Made by a program: the position numbers and the translations under genes. Positions 5,262 to 10,028 of a stretch of 10,028 bases of DNA are shown piece after piece. Position 1 is the stretch's first letter, and the number at the start of each line of letters is the position of its first letter. The DNA comes from CAZPZR01 sp964591105 (GTDB taxonomy: Bacteria > Bacillota > Clostridia > Lachnospirales > Lachnospiraceae), in contig CAZPZR010000065.1 of NCBI GenBank assembly GCA_964591105.1, positions 1-10,028 on the forward strand, in the 5' to 3' direction. Below the pieces are notes generated by a model. It made no database searches. It saw nothing but the letters and a program-made list of their open reading frames with translations, and was not told where the DNA came from.

Positions 5262-7782
5262 ATGAAAAGATATTTAAAGAAATCGATTGCTGCGATGATG
5301 ATTGTAGCGCTAATGCTTTGTTCTGTGGAACTTACTGATTTGGGAACAGGACTTACGCTTACAGCGAAGGCAGCGACAGCAGAAAGTGGTCAATGTGGCA
5401 AAGACCTTACCTGGAACTTCAAGGATGGCACACTTACGATTACAGGTAGCGGTGAGATGTATGATTATGATGAATCATCTGATTTATCACCATTTCGCGT
5501 TGCGACGGATATAACATCAATTGTAATCTCAGAAGGTGTAACGAGTATCGGAGATTATGCATTTACAAATTGCACAAAATTAACAAGTGTAACGCTGCCG
5601 GAAGGACTTGAAAGCATAGGAAGCAATGCATTTAAAAATTGCAAAAAATTAGTAAATATAACGTTGCCAGAAGGAGTAACGAGTATCGGAAGTTCAGCGT
5701 TTGAGGGATGCAGCAGTTTGAAGAGTATAGTAATCCCGGAAGGAGTAACGAGTATCAAATGGGACGCATTTTATGATTGTAGCAGTCTGGAAAGTATAGA
5801 GTTGCCGGAAGGAGTAACGAGTATCGGAAGTTCAGCGTTTGAGGGATGCAGCAGTTTGAAGANNNNNNNNNNNNNNNNNNNNNNNNNNNNNNNNNNNNNN
5901 NNNNNNNNNNNNNNNNNNNNNNNNNNNNNNNNNNNNNNNNNNNNNNNNNNNNNNNNNNNNNNGTATAGCAATCCCGGAAGGAGTAACGAGTATCGGAAGT
6001 TCAGCGTTTGAGGGTTGCAATAGTTTAGAGAGTATCGAACTTCCAGAAGAAGTGACGAGTATTGGCTATTCCGCATTTTCTGGATGTAGTAGCTTGAAGA
6101 GTATAGTAGTGCCGGAAGGAGTGACGAGTATCGAAGGTTATACATTTTATGGTTGCAATAGCTTAGAGAGTATCGAACTTCCAGAAGGAGCAATGAATAT
6201 CGGATATTATGCGTTTGAAGGATGCAGTAACTTAGAAAGTATAGTGNNNNNNNNNNNNNNNNNNNNNNNNNNNNNNNNNNNNNNNNNNNNNNNNNNNNNN
6301 NNNNNNNNNNNNNNNNNNNNNNNNNNNNNNNNNNNNNNNNNNNNNNAAGGAGTGACGAGTATTGAATATTCTACATTTTATAACTGTGGCAGCTTGAAAA
6401 GTGTTGTAATACCAGACGGAGTAATGAATATCGGATATTATGCGTTTGAAGGATGCAGTAACTTAGAAAGTATAGTGATGCCAAAGAGAGCAGCGAGTAT
6501 TGGCTATTCCGCATTTTCTGGATGTAGTAGCTTGAAGAGTATAGTAGTGCCGGAAGGAGTGACGAGTATCGAAGGTTATACATTTTATGGTTGCAATAGC
6601 TTAGAGAGTATCGAACTTCCAGAAGGAGTAATGAATATCGGAGGTGCAGCGTTTGCGAACTGTAGTAGTCTGACGAGCATTGCAATCCCAGAAGAAGTAA
6701 CGAGCATTGGTTCTGCAGCGTTTAAGGGTTGCAATAGTTTAGAAAGTATCGAACTTCCAGAAGGAGTGACGAGTATTGAATATTCTACATTTTATAACTG
6801 TGGCAGCTTGAAAAGCATTGTAATCCCAGACGGAGTGACGAACATTGGAGAAGGTGCGTTTTATGGATGTATTAGCTTGGTGAGCATCGAATTACCAGAC
6901 GGAGTAACAGATATAGAGATGTCTGCATTTTCTGGATGTAGTAGCTTGACGAGTGTTGTAATACCAAAAGAGATGACGAGCATCAAGGAATTTGTGTTTG
7001 TTGGATGTAGTAGTTTAACGAGTGTTGTAATACCAGAAAAGGTAACAAGTATCGGATGGACTACATTTATGGACAGCACAAATCTTGTTATATATGGATA
7101 TAGTGGCAGTTATGCAGAGGAATATGCGAAAGAATTTGATATTCCTTTTATAAGTATTTGTGAACATGGAATTTCAGCATATGAAACCACAACTACAAAA
7201 GCTACAACATCCAAGAATGGTTCCATTGTTACGAAATGCTCTGTCTGTGGTAATGTGTCAAGTAAGACTACCATCTACCGTCCGAAAACAGTGACATTAT
7301 CTGCGACAAGCTATACATATAATGGAAAAGTGAAGGCTCCAAAAATTACAGTAAAGGACAGCAATGGAAAGACTATTTCCGCAAGCAATTACACAGTAAT
7401 TTATAGCAACAACAAAAATGTTGGTGAAGCGACTGCAACGATTAAATTCAAAGGAAATTATTCAGGTACTATCACAAAGACGTTCAAGATTAACCCTGTG
7501 ACAACAAGCATTTCTAAGCTTACTGCTAAGAGCAAAGGATTTACAGCAAAGTGGACGAAAAAGACAACACAAGTAACTGGATACCAGCTTCAGTACGCTA
7601 CATCAAGCAGCTTTAGTAAGGCTAAGACAGTGACGATAAGTAAAAATAGTACGACATCAAAGACAATTTCAAGTCTTACAAAGAACAAGAAGTATTATGT
7701 ACGTATCAGAACTTATAAAACAGTGAATGGAACAAAATATTATTCTTCTTGGTCAAGTAAAAAGAGTATTAAAACAAAATAG
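5262..7782 (+). CDS. BspA-type leucine-rich-repeat surface protein with Ig-like and Fn3 tail (two assembly gaps)
   Basis: Predicted secreted surface protein of the BspA/TpLRR (LRR_5) type, a family often involved in adhesion. The signal peptide ends near LTAKA (residue 37). A short leader domain follows (CGKDLTWNFKDGTLTITGSG, typical of BspA proteins), then at least 20 repeats of 23 residues built on xLPEGVTSIG..AF..C.SL.SI. The array closes with the usual cap IYGYSGSYAEEYAKEF. After it come a Cys/His-containing linker (ICEHG, then CSVCG), one Ig-like module (7279-7498) and an Fn3-like domain to the end. No LPXTG motif is seen. N runs at 5863-5962 and 6247-6346 break the gene. Across the first run the placeholder shifts the frame by one, producing an apparent stop at 6011, but the repeat sequence resumes in phase in the next frame, so I read one intact gene. 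The MBL gene starts 28 bases after the stop and may be co-transcribed. The natural ligand is unknown. Confidence 0.87.
5863..5962. other. Assembly gap (100 N placeholder) in the LRR array
   Basis: Exactly 100 N. The flanks (ending TTGAAGA and resuming GTATAGCAATCC) join perfectly if the gap is removed, so its true length should be a multiple of 69 bases, including zero. The stated length is therefore not real sequence length and creates a false frameshift. Confidence 0.9.
6247..6346. other. Assembly gap (100 N placeholder) in the LRR array
   Basis: Exactly 100 N. By repeat phase, the flanks (ending AGTATAGTG and resuming AAGGAGTGACG) are short of seven bases plus a whole number of 69-base units, so real lengths of 7, 76, 145 and so on fit. 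The placeholder happens to keep the reading frame. Confidence 0.9.
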
Positions 7783-7810
7783 AAACACAAAAACAAAAGG
7801 GGAGTAGGCA

Positions 7811-8722
7811 ATGAAGAAAAGACGAAAAAAGAAGTTGCCGGCAGTTGCAGTCGTTGGAATCTTGCTTGTGACAGGATGCATAAATCTGACAGATTTTATG
7901 CAGGATGATACGCAGGGGAGAGCGAAGCAGGCATTGACAACAACGACAGCAAACGGCGAGATGGACGTGACATTTTTTGACGTTGGACAGGGAGATTGCA
8001 CATTGATTCAGACAGAAGAAGAGACGATGCTGATTGATGCAGGCAATAACCATAAGGGTGAATTGGTTGTTCAATATCTAGAAGATGCAGGGGTGGAAAA
8101 GCTAGATTATCTGGTGTTGACTCATCCGGATGCAGACCACATTGGTGGAGCGGACAATGTTATAGAAAATGTGGAAGTTGAAACAGTCCTTATGCCTAAG
8201 GTTACGAATGATACGATGACCTATGAGGAAGTAATCGAGGACATTGAACTGTATGGAATCGAAGTGATTCATCCAGAGACAGAGGAAGTATATACATTGG
8301 GAGACGCGGAATTTATGATTCTTTGTCCAGATGTATCTGTTGAGAAGGAAAATGATCTGAACAATGCCTCCGTGGGGATCAAGTTGATCCACGGAGAAAA
8401 TTCCTTTGTCCTTTGCGGAGACGCAGAAGAAGAGTCTGAGCATGAGATGGTTCGGGAATTTGGCAGTGAGCTGGAATGTGATGTGTTAAAATGTGGACAT
8501 CACGGAAGTGCGACCGCATCATCAGAAGAATTTTTAGAAGCGACAGATCCTACCTGGGCAGTTATCAGTTGTGGAGAAGACAACTCTTACGGACATCCAC
8601 ATGCAGAAGTGCTGGAACGGCTAGAAAATGATGATGTGCAGACGTATCGAACAGATCGATTGGGAACAATTCGTGCGGTTAGTGACGGAGAAAACATTCA
8701 TTGGTCAAGTGAAACAAAGTAG
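7811..8722 (+). CDS. ComEC/Rec2-like metallo-beta-lactamase-fold hydrolase, predicted lipoprotein
   Basis: MBL-fold protein resembling the C-terminal domain of the competence protein ComEC but encoded alone. A basic N terminus and hydrophobic stretch lead to a lipobox, LVTGC, with Cys23, so it is probably anchored outside the membrane. The catalytic domain starts near residue 50: FFDVGQGDC and MLIDAGNN are hallmarks of the ComEC subgroup. THPDADHIGG (104-113) supplies metal ligands H105, D109 and H110; LCGDAEE supplies D204; LKCGHHGS (227-233) and SYGHPH (259-264) complete the site. The length of 303 residues suits a lipoprotein MBL. In ComEC this domain is proposed to degrade the non-transported DNA strand; substrates of stand-alone forms are mostly untested. 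AGGGGAG six bases before ATG supports the start. It follows the LRR gene by 28 bases, with no terminator between, and ends before the hairpin at 8811-8834. Confidence 0.9.
   Translation: MKKRRKKKLPAVAVVGILLVTGCINLTDFMQDDTQGRAKQALTTTTANGEMDVTFFDVGQGDCTLIQTEEETMLIDAGNNHKGELVVQYLEDAGVEKLDYLVLTHPDADHIGGADNVIENVEVETVLMPKVTNDTMTYEEVIEDIELYGIEVIHPETEEVYTLGDAEFMILCPDVSVEKENDLNNASVGIKLIHGENSFVLCGDAEEESEHEMVREFGSELECDVLKCGHHGSATASSEEFLEATDPTWAVISCGEDNSYGHPHAEVLERLENDDVQTYRTDRLGTIRAVSDGENIHWSSETK
8368..8396. repeat. Inverted repeat inside the MBL gene
   Basis: Arms CTCCGTGG (8368-8375) and CCACGGAG (8389-8396) extend inward through ATCAA/TTGAT around a single G, with two unpaired G on the left. It lies wholly in coding sequence for VGIKLIHGE, and may be chance or a stable mRNA hairpin. 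Confidence 0.5.
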
Positions 8723-8779
8723 CATTTTCTTGGTGATGACAAAATTGTTTTAGAAAAAGAAGAGATATTAGAAATTTAC

Positions 8780-8808
8780 TTGACAAAAGTGAAAAGGGAT
8801 GTTATTGT
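8780..8808 (+). promoter_or_regulatory. Promoter for ilvN-ilvC
   Basis: A perfect -35 box TTGACA (8780-8785) is followed after 17 bases by TATTGT (8803-8808), a moderate -10 box; an overlapping TATAAA starts at 8808 but is too far away (22 bases). The transcript would begin near 8815, about 45 bases before ilvN. The leader is too short for a T-box or a leader-peptide attenuator. Confidence 0.65.
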
Positions 8809-8810
8809 AT

Positions 8811-8840
8811 AAAAACAGAACGCACTCTGTTTTTTAAATA
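8811..8840 (+). terminator. Hairpin with T run upstream of ilvN, likely terminator of the MBL gene
   Basis: A nine-base stem, AAAAACAGA (8811-8819) and TCTGTTTTT (8826-8834), encloses a six-base loop and leads into T-rich sequence. For transcripts coming from the MBL gene (stop at 8722) it is a reasonable though weak intrinsic terminator. Because it begins at the predicted ilvN start site, the ilvN transcript itself would contain only part of it. Confidence 0.5.
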
Positions 8841-8860
8841 TTTTTAGAAAGAGGTGCATT

Positions 8861-9358
8861 ATGCAGAGAGTATTTTCATTATTAGTAGATAACCATCCTG
8901 GTGTGCTGAGCCGTATTTCAGGGTTGTTCAGTAGACGTGGATACAGTATCGACAGTATTTCCGCAGGGGTAACAGCGGATCCAAGATTTACACGAATTAC
9001 AATTGTAGCCAGTGGTGATGAGCTAATCTTGGCACAGATTGAGAAACAAGTGTACAAGTTGGAAGAAGTTCGTGTAGTGAAGGTGTTAAAGCCGGAAGAT
9101 TCAGTATATAGAGAATTAATTATTGTTAAGGTTCGTGCGAACAAGGCAGAACGTGCAGAGATTATTTCTGTGGCAGACATTTTCAGAGCAAAGATTGTCG
9201 ATGTGGAAAAAGAGTGTCTGATGGTAGAACTTACAGGTACACCATCCAAGCTACAGGCATTTTTGGAACTGTTAGAAGGATACGAGATCTTAGAACTTGC
9301 AAGAACAGGAATTACAGCTCTTTCAAGAAGTGTAGAAGGAGTTACATACTTCGACTAG
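8861..9358 (+). CDS. ilvN: Acetolactate synthase small (regulatory) subunit
   Basis: Regulatory subunit of acetohydroxyacid synthase, which condenses pyruvate with pyruvate or 2-oxobutyrate in the first common step of valine, leucine and isoleucine synthesis. It activates the catalytic subunit IlvB and gives feedback inhibition by valine. The N-terminal ACT domain (about 1-75) opens with the hallmark VFSLLVDNHPGVLSRISGLF and RRGYSIDSISAG; the C-terminal domain (about 84-160) includes RELIIVKV and VELTGTPSKLQAFLELL. At 165 residues it is a normal full length. An AAAGAGG motif at 8848-8854 precedes ATG. It has its own promoter and lies 100 bases before ilvC. The large subunit gene is not upstream, where it often sits, so it must be downstream of ilvC or elsewhere in the genome. 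Confidence 0.96.
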   Translation: MQRVFSLLVDNHPGVLSRISGLFSRRGYSIDSISAGVTADPRFTRITIVASGDELILAQIEKQVYKLEEVRVVKVLKPEDSVYRELIIVKVRANKAERAEIISVADIFRAKIVDVEKECLMVELTGTPSKLQAFLELLEGYEILELARTGITALSRSVEGVTYFD

Positions 9359-9386
9359 GTCGAAGCAAAGCGTGATTAAAACGTCT

Positions 9387-9423
9387 TTAAATAGAAGTGA
9401 GGTTAGCGCCTACAGCTATTTAA
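9387..9423 (+). other. Stem-loop in the ilvN-ilvC spacer
   Basis: TTAAATAG (9387-9394) pairs with CTATTTAA (9416-9423), and inside it GTGAGG can pair with CCTAC around TTAGCG with one bulged base. A competing pairing joins TGATTAAA (9373-9380) with TTTAATCA (9419-9426), using the same right arm. No U run follows, so it is not a terminator. It could set mRNA stability or the relative output of ilvN and ilvC. The ilvC ribosome binding site TAGGAGGA lies about 20 bases downstream, outside the stem. Confidence 0.4.
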
Positions 9424-9458
9424 TCATAAAAAAGAATGAATTTTAGGAGGAATGTCAA

Positions 9459-10028
9459 ATGGCAGCAAATATTTATTATCAGGAAGATTGTAACTTATCA
9501 TTATTAGAAGGAAAAACAATTGCCATCATTGGTTACGGAAGCCAGGGACATGCACATGCCCTCAACTTAAAAGATTCTGGTTGTGATGTAATTATCGGTC
9601 TTTACGAAGGAAGCAAATCTTGGAAGAGAGCAGAAGAACAGGGACTGAAAGTATACACAGCAGCTGAAGCAGCAAAGAAAGCTGATATTATCATGATTCT
9701 TATCAACGATGAAAAACAGGCAGCAATGTACAAAGCTGATATCGAACCAAACCTTGAAGAAGGTAACATGTTAATGTTTGCACATGGATTCAACATTCAC
9801 TTTGGACAGATTGTACCACCAGCATATGTTGACGTTACTATGATCGCTCCAAAAGGACCTGGACACACAGTAAGAAGCGAATATCAGGCAGGAAAAGGTG
9901 TTCCTTGTCTTGTAGCTGTAGAACAGGATGCAACAGGAAAAGCATTAGACAAAGCACTTGCATATGCAGCAGGAATCGGTGGAGCAAGAGCTGGTGTTCT
10001 TGAAACAACATTCCGTACAGAAACAGAA
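9459..10028 (+). CDS. ilvC: Ketol-acid reductoisomerase (partial, N-terminal 190 residues)
   Basis: Second enzyme of branched-chain amino acid synthesis, which isomerises and reduces acetolactate or acetohydroxybutyrate using NAD(P)H and magnesium. The N-terminal Rossmann domain shows IGYGSQGHAHALNL (24-37), the dinucleotide loop GLYEGSKSW (47-55), and MFAHGFNIHFG (106-116) with the conserved catalytic-site His109, then APKGPGH (130-136). The window ends at LETTFRTETE, just before the expected metal-binding DLFGEQ segment, so about 145-150 residues of the usual short-form (class I) enzyme are missing. A strong AGGAGG precedes ATG. It is the second gene of the ilvN operon, after a 100-base spacer with a stem-loop. 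In the dinucleotide loop, Tyr49 and Glu50 occupy positions that in many NADPH enzymes include Arg, so cofactor preference may be altered; that is inference. Confidence 0.96.
   Translation, partial: MAANIYYQEDCNLSLLEGKTIAIIGYGSQGHAHALNLKDSGCDVIIGLYEGSKSWKRAEEQGLKVYTAAEAAKKADIIMILINDEKQAAMYKADIEPNLEEGNMLMFAHGFNIHFGQIVPPAYVDVTMIAPKGPGHTVRSEYQAGKGVPCLVAVEQDATGKALDKALAYAAGIGGARAGVLETTFRTETE

Larger units (their letters stand above)
5523..7100 (+). repeat. Tandem 69-bp LRR-coding repeat array (about 20 visible units)
   Basis: The DNA is a tandem array with a 69-base period, one LRR of 23 codons each. Some units are nearly identical: 5670-5724 equals 5808-5862 (55 bases, two units apart) and 38 bases of it recur at 5977-6014; 6056-6190 equals 6494-6628 (135 bases); 6192-6246 equals 6423-6477 (55 bases); 6347-6401 equals 6761-6815 (55 bases, six units apart). 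Units toward the C-terminal end are more diverged. The identity explains why short-read assembly broke twice here. Confidence 0.9.

Noticed and set aside
5965..6011. Apparent frameshift and stop ending the LRR gene at 6011, with a new gene starting at 6052
   Set aside because: The shift arises only because the 100-N placeholder is not a multiple of three. The LRR pattern continues in phase right after the gap (IAIPEGVTSIGSSAFEGC), so the ATG at 6052 is not a real start.
5771..6685. Long minus-strand open frames rich in Tyr, Leu and Ser opposite the LRR gene
   Set aside because: They are antisense shadows of the repeat, contain the N runs, and have no ribosome binding site or known domain.
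5523..7100. Possible CRISPR or non-coding tandem repeat
   Set aside because: The 69-base units are contiguous without unique spacers, and each encodes a 23-residue LRR with conserved hydrophobic and Cys positions.
472..8722. A DNA-uptake or defence island made of the nuclease and the ComEC-like hydrolase
   Set aside because: The genes lie in separate operons about 5.7 kb apart with unrelated, partly opposing genes between; no ComEA, pilin, channel or mobile gene is present.
8723..8860. T-box or leader-peptide attenuator controlling ilvN
   Set aside because: The predicted leader is only about 45 bases, with no T-box sequence and no short frame rich in branched-chain codons; the hairpin there fits a terminator for the upstream gene better.

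Overview
The window looks like chromosome from a low-to-moderate GC Gram-positive gut anaerobe of the Clostridia, most likely Lachnospiraceae (inferred). The evidence is AGGAGG-type ribosome binding sites, TTGACA/TATAAT-type promoters, and secreted proteins that end in the Ig-like plus fibronectin-type-III modules common in that family. It is draft sequence: two runs of exactly 100 N interrupt one repetitive gene.

Layout. The first 86 bases are the end of an unidentified gene, closed by a strong terminator. A gene-free stretch (about 150-420) contains a degenerate direct repeat and leads into a promoter. On the + strand follow a secreted DNA/RNA non-specific endonuclease (472-2082) and, 20 bases on, an EamA-type ten-helix transporter (2103-2957). 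A perfect long hairpin at 3001-3042 serves as a shared terminator for this pair and for a converging minus-strand pair: an ATP-grasp ligase (3046-4242) preceded by an alpha/beta-hydrolase esterase (4338-5105). The esterase promoter lies back to back with the promoter of a large BspA-type leucine-rich-repeat surface protein (5262-7782, two assembly gaps). Just downstream is a lipoprotein form of the ComEC-type metallo-beta-lactamase-fold hydrolase (7811-8722). The window closes with branched-chain amino acid biosynthesis: ilvN (8861-9358), with its own promoter, and the first 190 codons of ilvC (9459 to the edge).

How the genes relate. ilvN and ilvC act in consecutive steps of valine/isoleucine synthesis; the large subunit ilvB is not upstream, so it must lie elsewhere. 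The nuclease, the LRR protein and the MBL lipoprotein are all predicted to be exported. The first two share the same C-terminal Ig-like/Fn3 architecture, which suggests a common way of sitting in or binding the cell envelope. The nuclease and the ComEC-like hydrolase belong to families that handle extracellular nucleic acid or ComEC-linked DNA uptake, but a joint role is only a guess. The ATP-grasp/esterase pair is the least explained module.

No clearly new defence, mobile or RNA system is visible. The points most worth a second look are the unresolved LRR array, whose true gap lengths can be constrained by repeat phase; the ATP-grasp/esterase cassette; and the stand-alone ComEC-like lipoprotein.
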